A stretch of DNA of 64,000 bases from Planctomycetota bacterium. Lineage in GTDB: Bacteria; Planctomycetota; Phycisphaerae; UBA1845. Every line of letters starts with the position of its first letter. Position 1 is the first letter of the stretch. Positions 1-7,539 of this stretch are shown piece after piece. The stretch lies in the NCBI GenBank assembly GCA_024276605.1, contig JAJRWX010000108.1:1-64000 (forward strand), given 5' to 3'. The notes beneath the pieces were generated by a model that was not told where the DNA came from, did no database searches, and was given only the letters and a program-made list of their open reading frames with translations. The position numbers and the translations under genes are program-made.

Positions 1-125
1 GGCCCCGTAGCGTTTTGATCGACGTAGTAAACCTCGCACAAGGGATAAGGAGTCTGCGCAAGCGACACCTGTAAACCCACCGCAAGCCAAGCAAAGAAAC
101 AGACATATGCCGGAAGTCGAGTCAT
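1..125 (-). CDS. Secreted protein, N-terminal fragment (probable parallel beta-helix protein)
   Basis: This gene starts inside the window and runs off the left edge, so only the first 41 codons are visible. The ATG at 125-123 is preceded by a GAGGG stretch about six bases upstream. The translated start has a hydrophobic core (FFAWLAVGLQVSLA) followed by AQT, a typical signal peptide with a likely cleavage after Ala. The mature part begins with YYVDQNATG, a pattern common at the start of planctomycete right-handed parallel beta-helix and polymorphic outer-membrane repeat proteins. The protein is therefore exported. The fold is inferred from this short motif only, and nothing can be said about its ligand or enzyme activity. 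Confidence 0.6.
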   Translation of the reverse strand, partial: MTRLPAYVCFFAWLAVGLQVSLAQTPYPLCEVYYVDQNATG

Positions 126-254
126 TCCCTCGTACCCCCTAAGAACGGAACCCACCGGTACGTTCGTTCACCGTAGCAAGATCAACACGAAAAATCCAAT
201 AAAAAATCTTTTATCTACAATAGTGCCGGTGTTAAGTCGCCAAGCAGTGATAAT

Positions 255-410
255 ATGAGGTTTTCGATGACGTTTGATTGGCCAACCTGCATGACAGACC
301 CCAACGACACTTCGACAACCGTCCCCTGCACCGCTTTCGACTTCAACGCCGACGGCGCAATAGACCTATCCGACTACGCCGCCCTGCAAGCGATAATCTC
401 AAGTCCATAA
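255..410 (+). pseudogene. Dockerin-like C-terminal remnant
   Basis: A short reading frame of 51 codons encodes a single dockerin-type half: CMTDPND at its start, then FDFNADGAIDLSDYAALQ, which is a calcium-loop pattern (D-x-N-x-D-G-x-I-D-x-x-D) as found at the C-terminus of many planctomycete exported proteins. The frame stays open upstream to 177 without a convincing start, and no signal peptide or body of a protein precedes it. It is most likely the surviving tail of a larger secreted protein whose front part was lost, or a degraded copy related to the dockerin proteins at 13.6-18.7 kb. Confidence 0.5.
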
Positions 411-466
411 CATTTCCGCTTTTTTCAATATGATTCTTACCTCAAATCGTTGGTTTGATGTGGCGG

Positions 467-573
467 GTGCCCCATCCCTTTCCTGAGGAAAGGGTGGGGG
501 ACGGATCCATGATCTTAAAAAGTCTCGTGGAATCCTCCGTCCCCCACCCTTCGCTGCGCGAAGAATGGGGCAC
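467..573. repeat. REPIN-like inverted repeat pair (copy 1)
   Basis: Two hairpin units face each other. The left unit starts GTGCCCCAT, contains a stem around a CCTGAGG turn and continues into GTGGGGGACGGAT. The right unit reads ATCC..GTCCCCCAC, contains a small CGCTGCGCG hairpin and ends ATGGGGCAC. The outer ends (GTGCCCCAT / ATGGGGCAC) and the inner blocks (GGGGGAC / GTCCCCC) are exact reverse complements. Related elements occur at 42835-42930 and 59980-60103. The arrangement matches REPINs, which are mobilised by RAYT transposases; no such transposase is seen in this window. Confidence 0.75.
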
Positions 574-619
574 ACAGCTTCCACGTTACACTTTACTGTT
601 CAACGCTGTAGAACTTGCT

Positions 620-1975
620 CTAGTCGATGTAGCCTAGATCGCGTAGTCGTTGAACGATGTCGTCGTTGACACTCACCTGTGTCGAGTTGTTTTCGTCGTA
701 TTTGGGTGTACAAGACGACCACCAATGATCCAGATGTTGCGTCATGTCTCGCAATTTTTCTTGTGCAAACGGCTGGTCCGCAAGGTTGACGGTTCCTTGG
801 GGGTCGTTGCTTAGATTGAATAGTTCGATCGATGCAGGTGGTTTGTGTGCGAGTTGAGCCGCACATGGGGATCCGTTGATCTTATCGTTGCCATCCTGCA
901 AGGAGGCTAAATGATAACTCCGTACGATTTTCCATTCGTTTACCCAAAGAGATTGTACGTAACGACGACCAACTAACAGCTCGGCGCATACCGGTTCTCG
1001 TGGTTGCGTCTGATGAAACAAATTTCCGTGTGACCATGAGCAGGAGATGCCAACCGTCTTGAGTAAGGTGGGGGTTAACTCAACCAAGCTGACCGGTTCC
1101 GTGAGCCGGTTACCTGGTGAATACTGCGGAGAGGAAATGATAAGCGGAACGTGTGTAAGAACTTGACTCAAGTCTTGTCCGTGGCCTATAGAACCGTGTT
1201 CGTTAAGTTCTTCACCGTGATCGGCGGTAACGATGATGGTTGTTTCGTCGAGCAATCCGGCGGCATCCAGCATGGCACGCACTATTTTAATTTTTCCATC
1301 CAAACGCCGAATTGCCCCATCATACATATCGATCATATCCGTCAGTTCATGGTTGGAGAGTTTTTTATCCCCTTTGCGCATCTCGCGTCGCAACTTGCCG
1401 TAATCCTTCGCACTAAAATCACGGTAACAGTTCGTGTCACGGTTACCTCCAAATTCCGCGATGTGTCGACGACGTGGACGATAAGGCCAATGAGCTTCCA
1501 GAAAGTGTAGGTAGGCGAAAGTGGGGCGATTTAATTCGGTTTGCAGCCATGCGTCGAACTGCGCTAGCAGCCGATCCACTTTTCCACCGTTGGGAACATA
1601 GGTATCGAAGCCACGATTGATATTCGTGTATTCACCGAGTTGGGCATTGTTGAGAAACGCACCGCATCGCCAACCCGCCCGTGAAAGCGCTTCTGCAAGT
1701 GTTGGTGTGGTTGTCGTGAGCGCATCCGTGGTTGTGTTGATGTCATGACGGCGACTTTTCACGCCTCGAAAAACGCCGTGCGCCGAAGGATAGAGGCCGG
1801 TGAGCATGGAAGATACGGATGGTTTGGTCCATGACGAAGGGCTGTAGGCGCGGGTCCAGCGCGTACCATGTTTGGCCAATGCGTCGATTGTTGGTGTGGT
1901 GGGCCTTTGGTATCCATAGGCTGATACATGGTCCGCTCTGACACAGTCTAACACGATGAGTAAAATGCAACGCAA
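620..1975 (-). CDS. Sulfatase-like alkaline-phosphatase-fold hydrolase or transferase with Thr nucleophile position
   Basis: The 451-residue protein belongs to the sulfatase/alkaline phosphatase superfamily. The first metal-binding motif is at residues 8-16 (VLDCVRADH) and the second is VTADHGEE followed by HGSIGHGQ. At the place where sulfatases carry C/S-x-P-S-R it reads SSWTKPSVSSMLTG, so the nucleophile position is Thr and formylglycine cannot form there. Thr nucleophiles are known from LtaS- and EptA-type phosphotransferases in this fold, so a phosphodiesterase or phospho-group transferase is as likely as a sulfatase. It has no signal peptide or transmembrane segment, which suggests a cytoplasmic site. 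The start is a TTG with AAAGGAAA upstream. It is the last gene of the ten-gene operon, 38 bases after the third kinase. Confidence 0.8.
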   Translation of the reverse strand: MRCILLIVLDCVRADHVSAYGYQRPTTPTIDALAKHGTRWTRAYSPSSWTKPSVSSMLTGLYPSAHGVFRGVKSRRHDINTTTDALTTTTPTLAEALSRAGWRCGAFLNNAQLGEYTNINRGFDTYVPNGGKVDRLLAQFDAWLQTELNRPTFAYLHFLEAHWPYRPRRRHIAEFGGNRDTNCYRDFSAKDYGKLRREMRKGDKKLSNHELTDMIDMYDGAIRRLDGKIKIVRAMLDAAGLLDETTIIVTADHGEELNEHGSIGHGQDLSQVLTHVPLIISSPQYSPGNRLTEPVSLVELTPTLLKTVGISCSWSHGNLFHQTQPREPVCAELLVGRRYVQSLWVNEWKIVRSYHLASLQDGNDKINGSPCAAQLAHKPPASIELFNLSNDPQGTVNLADQPFAQEKLRDMTQHLDHWWSSCTPKYDENNSTQVSVNDDIVQRLRDLGYID

Positions 1976-2013
1976 GAGATTTTCCTTTATATCTAATTAG
2001 TCAACTAAAAAAA

Positions 2014-3402
2014 TTAGTCTTGATGTATTACCTGTCGCAACATTTTCGAGGGGCACGTGGCTTGCTCGCCGGCGTCAATTATGGCATGGGCCATGTTCCA
2101 TAGTTTCAGGATCGTGGACGTAGGCTGTCCGCGAACGGCGTGGATGGAGCCTAATCGTGCTAACGCGCATGATAAATAAAAACCAAGACGCGATACCTGT
2201 ATCACGCCGCTATGTTGAATATATGACGATAAAAAGCTTTCAGTCAGCTCATGGGTTGCGTGTTTGTCGTTTTTCCGTTGTGCGCTATCCAGTAGCAGGT
2301 GGGCGAGGAACGTAGCCAAGTCAACTTCTCGCTCCCCCGTACATAATGTGTCGAGGTCCAGCAGCCAGACGGTCTGCTCGTGTTGTAGTAATTGTGTATG
2401 ATAGAAATCTCGATGGACCATCACCGTCGGTCCCGGTATGTGATGGTTTGCCTGAGAAGTTAATTTTTCGATGACGGCAGACAAGAGGTGTTGGTCAAGT
2501 GCTTTGTTGATGATGGATAGCGCGTTGGGCCAACGTGTGAGCGTGCCCATTTCATCTTCCGTTGAGTGGCTAGCGTTAGTTGCCACAGGATCGCAGGCAT
2601 GCAAGCAAGCTAATACCTGGGCAGCCTGGGCAACGCCTGTTTTATTGTATTGCAAAGGATGGGCATTACCTCTCACGCAGGATGTGACGATAAGGCGTTT
2701 TGTTTGGTCGATAGCCAGGGTATCAGGTATTTTGATGGTATCCTTGCTCAAGCGCGTAAGCTGTTGTTGTAGTTGTGATAAAGGCTCGGTGTTATATCCG
2801 GGTGGTAGTCGGTGAAACGCTTTGACGTAAACACCGTCATGATGATCCGGCGCCACGTGCATGACGCAACGGCGGTGCACCCGGTATGCTCGTAGCGATA
2901 ACTGCAACGATTGTGGCGAAAAGGTAATTGGCTGCGATCCCACTGCGTGATGGTTGATCACAGACAACAACTCAGCCAATTCATGGTGATCGAATAATTC
3001 ACGGGACCATCGTATGCGTTTATCACGATCGGGTGAGCAGACCCAGAGGTCCAGCGATTCATGGTGTAGCCTCAGACCTAGTAGCGCATGGCCGGAGAGT
3101 CTGGCGTTGTGATGAGGTCGCCCTAATCGGGGTTCACTTAGCCATCCACCTTGCAGGGTTACTTCGCGCTGGGTATTTTTGATCTTGACGATGACTAATA
3201 GTTCAAAAGAGATGCCTCTTCGGTGAGAAGGCCAAAGCCGGCGAAGTTGTAGGTGAGACAACGATGTGTCAGTGGGCCATCGTACGGCTTGTGAAAGCCA
3301 ATCGTACATGGCATCCAGCGGTTGGGCTAATGGACTAAGCTTGTCTGAAATCATGTGTTGAAGCTTTTGATTCATCTGGACTACGGTTTGCACTTTGTGC
3401 AT
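2014..3402 (-). CDS. Two-domain APH-fold small-molecule kinase (third copy in operon)
   Basis: The C-terminal half is an aminoglycoside-phosphotransferase (APH/choline kinase) fold. The catalytic loop HRDFYHTQ lies at about residues 330-337, the metal-binding DLD at about 349-351, and a probable ATP-binding lysine in VYVKAF near 194. An N-terminal domain of about 150 residues precedes it, with motifs RLWPSH and CSPDRDKRI, then a YRVHRRCVMH segment. Equivalent motifs occur in the two other kinases of this operon, so all three are paralogs. The substrate is unknown; members of this fold phosphorylate hydroxyls of sugars, choline-like alcohols or aminoglycosides. The ATG at 3402 was chosen because it has AGAAGG upstream and overlaps the preceding gene by only 22 bases; the frame is open further upstream to 3477. 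Confidence 0.8.
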   Translation of the reverse strand: MHKVQTVVQMNQKLQHMISDKLSPLAQPLDAMYDWLSQAVRWPTDTSLSHLQLRRLWPSHRRGISFELLVIVKIKNTQREVTLQGGWLSEPRLGRPHHNARLSGHALLGLRLHHESLDLWVCSPDRDKRIRWSRELFDHHELAELLSVINHHAVGSQPITFSPQSLQLSLRAYRVHRRCVMHVAPDHHDGVYVKAFHRLPPGYNTEPLSQLQQQLTRLSKDTIKIPDTLAIDQTKRLIVTSCVRGNAHPLQYNKTGVAQAAQVLACLHACDPVATNASHSTEDEMGTLTRWPNALSIINKALDQHLLSAVIEKLTSQANHHIPGPTVMVHRDFYHTQLLQHEQTVWLLDLDTLCTGEREVDLATFLAHLLLDSAQRKNDKHATHELTESFLSSYIQHSGVIQVSRLGFYLSCALARLGSIHAVRGQPTSTILKLWNMAHAIIDAGEQATCPSKMLRQVIHQD

Positions 3403-4061
3403 GGGGCTAAGCCTTCTTTGAATGCTTGGGTAGTCCCTCGGAGCACGATTTTGCGTTCGGGTTTTATTTTTGCGCATTCCTCACATTGAGGTCGATGGAA
3501 ATTGCCGTACTTACGGTCAGCGATATACTGGCTTTCGTGTGAAGGTTTTCGTATTTTCCACAAGCCACGTCGGTGTAATCGCGCCTCAGTCTGAGCTTCG
3601 AGCAGGCGTTTTTTGAATCTATAGTTTTTATCCGTGAGTCTGACGTAGGCGAGGCCTTCTCGGACGAGTATTTCATTGACGAAAAGATCATCCACAAAAA
3701 CGTAGACCAACATGCGGCCCTTATCGTCATATTTTTTCTTACCAAATCGTAGGCGCAGTCGTTTTCCCTTGACCAATTCATTGTTACGATTAAGCGATGC
3801 CTCGAAAAGTGGGTGACCTCTTAATGGGGCGCGCAAGCCGATGTAGATGATGTAATCGTCGTCTTTCTCGCCGTCAGTATCGATTTGAACTTTGTTTCCA
3901 CTGATGGCGTATTCAGCGTCTACATACAATGAGCGATGAGGATTGCGCTCGTTGGAAATCTGGCGTCTGGGCCAAAAGGCAAGCGTCAGTGCCGTGATCG
4001 CCAAGACGATGAGAATCGTAAGGTAGCGCCATCGATGGTCAGCAAAGGGGCTTAAAGACAT
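3381..4061 (-). CDS. Membrane-anchored SNase-like protein with C-terminal cysteine motif
   Basis: The 226-residue protein has an N-terminal membrane helix (about residues 13-30), a staphylococcal-nuclease-like OB-fold domain (about 44-166) and a C-terminal segment with H189, C193, C196, C221 and C224 in the pattern FHRPQCEEC...PCTKC, a likely zinc site like the Ada-type metal-binding modules often found after such domains. The fold is supported by KGRMLVYVFVDD, VNEILVREGLAYV and RRGLW. The segment matching the catalytic loop of S. aureus nuclease (Arg35, Asp40, Glu43) reads IIYIGLRAPLRG, so Arg35 and Glu43 are not conserved, while the Arg87 equivalent (R116) is. It may therefore bind rather than cut nucleic acid. 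It lies six bases after the prepilin gene and overlaps the next kinase by 22 bases. Confidence 0.72.
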   Translation of the reverse strand: MSLSPFADHRWRYLTILIVLAITALTLAFWPRRQISNERNPHRSLYVDAEYAISGNKVQIDTDGEKDDDYIIYIGLRAPLRGHPLFEASLNRNNELVKGKRLRLRFGKKKYDDKGRMLVYVFVDDLFVNEILVREGLAYVRLTDKNYRFKKRLLEAQTEARLHRRGLWKIRKPSHESQYIADRKYGNFHRPQCEECAKIKPERKIVLRGTTQAFKEGLAPCTKCKP

Positions 4062-4067
4062 AGGAAA

Positions 4068-4757
4068 CTATCTTCCTGCTCGGTTGAACTCATCCCAAAT
4101 GTCTTCGATGAGATCATTGTCTTCCGGCTTAAATGGGTGAGTTAGTTCATTATCCAAGAGGTAACCTCGATCCTTTACGTATTGTACGTGCCCGTCAAGA
4201 TATGCGACGTTGACGCCTTTTTTGTGGCCGCTTTTAACGACCTTAGGTATATGAAAAATGTCCGACAAAATCGCGGGGTTTCTGGTAAGTTGCGATAGTT
4301 TTTTGCCGGTCAGATGGTAACGCCTGGCGTACGCTGCCCGCGTATCAAGTAAGGGAACTGCAGGCCAGGGGTTTTCCGGCGTGGATAAACTGTGGTAAGG
4401 GTCTGTCTGCCTTGGGCAATACAGTGGAGCAATGGTATCTAACGATACGCCGTCGCCTAAAATCGCACCGAAGTTACTATGCATATCTCGGCCATCGTAG
4501 ATCAGATAATTATACTGCCATGCGCCGTCGTCCGGTTCATTATTTAAGGGGGGAAAACGTTCGTTGTCGTGTAAATATACGGACAATGAAAGATGTAGCG
4601 CTCTGAGTTGTGTCATACACAGTGTGTCGCGCGCTTGTAACCGTGCGCGATGCATAGAAGGTAGGAGGATACCCATCAATGCAGATATGATGGAAATGAC
4701 GATGAGTAACTCCAACAACGTAAAACCGTGTCTTTGTTTATGAACAGCCGTGTTCAT
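4068..4757 (-). CDS. Type II secretion/type IV prepilin-like protein with H-x9-DG tail
   Basis: The 229-residue protein begins with a short basic leader and a class III prepilin signal, HGFTLLELLIVI, where prepilin peptidase would cut after Gly and the Glu at +5 is present, followed by one hydrophobic helix. The C-terminal region contains VNVAYLDGHVQYV, the DG-containing tail typical of planctomycete pseudopilin-like proteins. The product is expected to be an inner-membrane or assembled pseudopilin. No prepilin peptidase, secretin or assembly ATPase lies next to it; a PilT-type ATPase is 31 kb away. It starts with ATG at 4757, two bases after the kinase stop codon and six bases before the SNase-like gene, so it is clearly part of the glycan operon. 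Confidence 0.85.
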   Translation of the reverse strand: MNTAVHKQRHGFTLLELLIVISIISALMGILLPSMHRARLQARDTLCMTQLRALHLSLSVYLHDNERFPPLNNEPDDGAWQYNYLIYDGRDMHSNFGAILGDGVSLDTIAPLYCPRQTDPYHSLSTPENPWPAVPLLDTRAAYARRYHLTGKKLSQLTRNPAILSDIFHIPKVVKSGHKKGVNVAYLDGHVQYVKDRGYLLDNELTHPFKPEDNDLIEDIWDEFNRAGR

Positions 4758-4759
4758 GG

Positions 4760-6181
4760 TTATGCTATCTCCCGGTTAAACTCCGCCGTCTGCTGCAAGT
4801 TGCGGGTCCAAGTTATTTTATCTATCGTCAAGGGGCCGCGTGGGTTGGTTAACAATTGTTTCGCTATATGCCATAACGCTTCCGCCACCAAACCCTCATT
4901 TTTACGAAGAATGTGAACCATCCCAATACGTATGAGTGATGAACTAAAATAATAGGTAAGCACATTCGAATCGATATGGCCTCCATGGGTTATATACGAG
5001 CGAATAAAAGATTGATATAGGTTTGACCAACTCTCATCGTGTGCATCATTGGCGATTGTTTCCAATAAAAGATGCGCTAAAAAATTTCCAATATCAACGC
5101 ATCGATGACCTCTAGCCATGGTGTCTAAGTCTAGGATAGCGATATGATCCCCATCAATCAGAAGCTGCGCAGGATAATAATCGCGATGAACTGTGGCTTG
5201 GTTGTCATCTACGATTTGTGTCGATACATCGTGCAGCATGGTGGACAATAATTCCAGTTGTTGATGATGTTGGGGTGCAATTTTATCGGTTAATGACATC
5301 CAACGTTTGACGATCTGCCATTCATCCTCGATGGTGAAAGTATGTAGACCATCCAGCTCCATGTTGTGAAAGACGGCTAAGGCTTCTGCGGCAAGATGAA
5401 GATGTGTGGTGATATCCGGGCTATGGATTGACAACCTCTGTCCACCGAGCCAGTGAAATTGAGCCATGCGATATTGCTCGTCGTAACGAATAGGTTCAGG
5501 TATGCGCACTCGGCTATGAGTCATCATGCGGAGTTGGTCTGATACTTGTCCGTGTCGGCGAATGAGCTGATGCCCACGATCGTCGCGATATATTTTGCAA
5601 AACAAATCTTTCGTTGATCCGTATACTTGGCTGAGTGAATAACGAAAGGCTGCCCGTCGGCCTGCTCGGTAACCCAACAAGCAGGCGGTTAGGTGTTGCG
5701 AGCGATGGCCGTTTCCATTTCCATTATTAGATCGGTCGTTCTTCGTTTTTACGTCAGGTTTTAGTACGGTTACATCGTCTAAGCACTTGCCGAGTTGATC
5801 TAAGTGAGGATCACAATCTGGAGAATGAACGGCTATGCGCCAATCGGTAATATAGACCGATACGCCCAATAGCACCTTTCCGGATAGAAAAGGTTCACGG
5901 TCTGATGGTGTGGACAATTGAGGTGATGCCCCTTCCTCGATTGTAGTGACATATAAAGAGTATCGTTGATTGTGGGATAAGTTGAAAGACCATTCGATCG
6001 ACAGTGTTCCATCGCGTCCCGGCCAATAACGCTCGATGTGCAGGTTTGTAGGTTGGTCAAGTGTTTTCCAGTCCGTGGCTACGTATTTACGAAGCACGCC
6101 TAAAGCCACGCGCTCATCGAGCAGTTGCTGAAATCGTAGACTATCGGTGATGTTAGTGACTCGGGTTTCCATGTTCTTCAT
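4760..6181 (-). CDS. Two-domain APH-fold small-molecule kinase (second copy in operon)
   Basis: The protein of 473 residues has the same layout as its neighbours. An N-terminal domain (about 1-165) carries RYWPGRDGTLS and HSPDCDPHL, a linker is rich in Asn/Gly (about residues 152-159), then GYRAGRRAAFRY leads into the kinase domain. A likely ATP lysine is in LFCKIYR (about 196), the catalytic loop HRDYYPAQ is at about 332-339 and the metal-binding DLD at about 351-353. All key residues are present, so it should be an active kinase of an alcohol or sugar substrate. Its ATG shares one base with the TGA of the preceding kinase, which indicates translational coupling. The prepilin gene follows after two bases. 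Confidence 0.82.
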   Translation of the reverse strand: MKNMETRVTNITDSLRFQQLLDERVALGVLRKYVATDWKTLDQPTNLHIERYWPGRDGTLSIEWSFNLSHNQRYSLYVTTIEEGASPQLSTPSDREPFLSGKVLLGVSVYITDWRIAVHSPDCDPHLDQLGKCLDDVTVLKPDVKTKNDRSNNGNGNGHRSQHLTACLLGYRAGRRAAFRYSLSQVYGSTKDLFCKIYRDDRGHQLIRRHGQVSDQLRMMTHSRVRIPEPIRYDEQYRMAQFHWLGGQRLSIHSPDITTHLHLAAEALAVFHNMELDGLHTFTIEDEWQIVKRWMSLTDKIAPQHHQQLELLSTMLHDVSTQIVDDNQATVHRDYYPAQLLIDGDHIAILDLDTMARGHRCVDIGNFLAHLLLETIANDAHDESWSNLYQSFIRSYITHGGHIDSNVLTYYFSSSLIRIGMVHILRKNEGLVAEALWHIAKQLLTNPRGPLTIDKITWTRNLQQTAEFNREIA

Positions 6182-7539
6182 CAACGGTCTTTCACATCCT
6201 CAGTGGCCAGTTGAATACAACGGTCTGCTAAATTTTTCCATCCGGGACGAAGGTGTCGCATCATGCCGCGGGCTAAGTCCAGTTTAGATAAAGCCGCGTA
6301 GCATTTTAATCGAGCGCGATCAATCGACTCACCGGTTACCTCTTGCCAGTTTGCTAAAAACATATCTTGCCAGCGCTGCGCCTCGCTAAGCTTGACACCG
6401 CTTTCCGGGCGGTATCCCAGCATGAGTAATTGGCTTGCAAAATTGGCCACATCCAGCAGCGGGTCTGCATTGGCCATCCTTTCCAGATCAAATAGAGCAT
6501 AACGATCACGTTTAATCGATAGTTGATTCCAATGAAAATCATTGTGAACAGTGCCTATTGCTTCCGCCGCATCTCCAGTGAGAAGAAACATATGCTCCCA
6601 TAGTCTTCTGATTGAAGTGAGTGCGCTTTGTTGAGTTGGGTATGCTGTTGCAAGATCAATGCAGCATGTGCCTATGCGTTGGGCAATGTCGGTTCTAGTG
6701 ATTCGCTCAAGTCCTACTATGTCATGTGTGTGCAAGGTGTGTAGTCTGGTAGCTATGCCCAGTAAAATGTTTTCGCAACCTTGATCTTTAATCGCGTCAA
6801 TCAAGTGATGACCGCGTATCCATTCGACGCCGAGTAAACTATTATCATGGGAAGTACCAACGACATCGGGAACTAAAAATCTTGGCCCGGTAGATACGGT
6901 TGGCTCAGCTAGCGCTTGATGCCGGCGAGCCAGTTTGTCGATGGATTCCGGAGAGCCTGCACGTATCGCGATACGTTTCTTGTTACTTCCTCGATGGTCC
7001 GACCAGCCGTCGAGTTCTGCGCGGAGTCGCACGATCCATTTTTGTTCGGGTACATAACGAACCAACAAGCGTTGCAGCGTATCGACTTTTAATGTGGCCT
7101 GGTTTCCGGATGCATTGAGCCATTGTTGCCAAACTTCGATGCATGATTCTCGTCCTGCAAAGTGGCGCACGCCGCGCAGTCGGCGATCGTTGGGAAACAG
7201 ATAAGCTTCGACATCTTGACCGTCGATACGGATAACTTCTCCGCGTCGCGATATGGACTCTCTGACTGGGGCATGTAAGTAAACCAATTGCCCGGTCGGC
7301 CAATAACGGCTGGCAGGGGTGTCTGTGTTTGAGAGTAATACATAGACGACCCTGACGTATCGGTTGGGGTGATACAGTGTTTCGATGCGCCTGGCGACGC
7401 ACCAGTTCTGCTGATTAGAGGTATTTTGGCCACGTGTCAGTTGCATGCGACAAGCATCGAGGACAACCTGTTCATCAAGCATGCCTGCTAGCGCGGCCAC
7501 ACCTTGGTCCGATGGGTATTCATGAGGTGCGATTAACAC
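6181..7539 (-). CDS. Two-domain APH-fold small-molecule kinase (first copy in operon)
   Basis: This 452-residue protein has an N-terminal domain (about 1-150) with TLYHPNRYVRVVY and YLFPNDRRLRG, a VRYVPEQKWIVRLR segment at about 160-173, and an APH-type kinase domain. The catalytic loop is HNDFHWNQ (about 332-339) and the metal ligands are in DLERM (about 351), so the second acidic residue is Glu rather than Asp. The GTG start at 7539 is preceded by GAGGAG with eight bases spacing and overlaps the ABC transporter stop by seven bases. It is the most divergent of the three paralogs, which suggests a different acceptor. Substrate unknown. Confidence 0.82.
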   Translation of the reverse strand: MLIAPHEYPSDQGVAALAGMLDEQVVLDACRMQLTRGQNTSNQQNWCVARRIETLYHPNRYVRVVYVLLSNTDTPASRYWPTGQLVYLHAPVRESISRRGEVIRIDGQDVEAYLFPNDRRLRGVRHFAGRESCIEVWQQWLNASGNQATLKVDTLQRLLVRYVPEQKWIVRLRAELDGWSDHRGSNKKRIAIRAGSPESIDKLARRHQALAEPTVSTGPRFLVPDVVGTSHDNSLLGVEWIRGHHLIDAIKDQGCENILLGIATRLHTLHTHDIVGLERITRTDIAQRIGTCCIDLATAYPTQQSALTSIRRLWEHMFLLTGDAAEAIGTVHNDFHWNQLSIKRDRYALFDLERMANADPLLDVANFASQLLMLGYRPESGVKLSEAQRWQDMFLANWQEVTGESIDRARLKCYAALSKLDLARGMMRHLRPGWKNLADRCIQLATEDVKDR

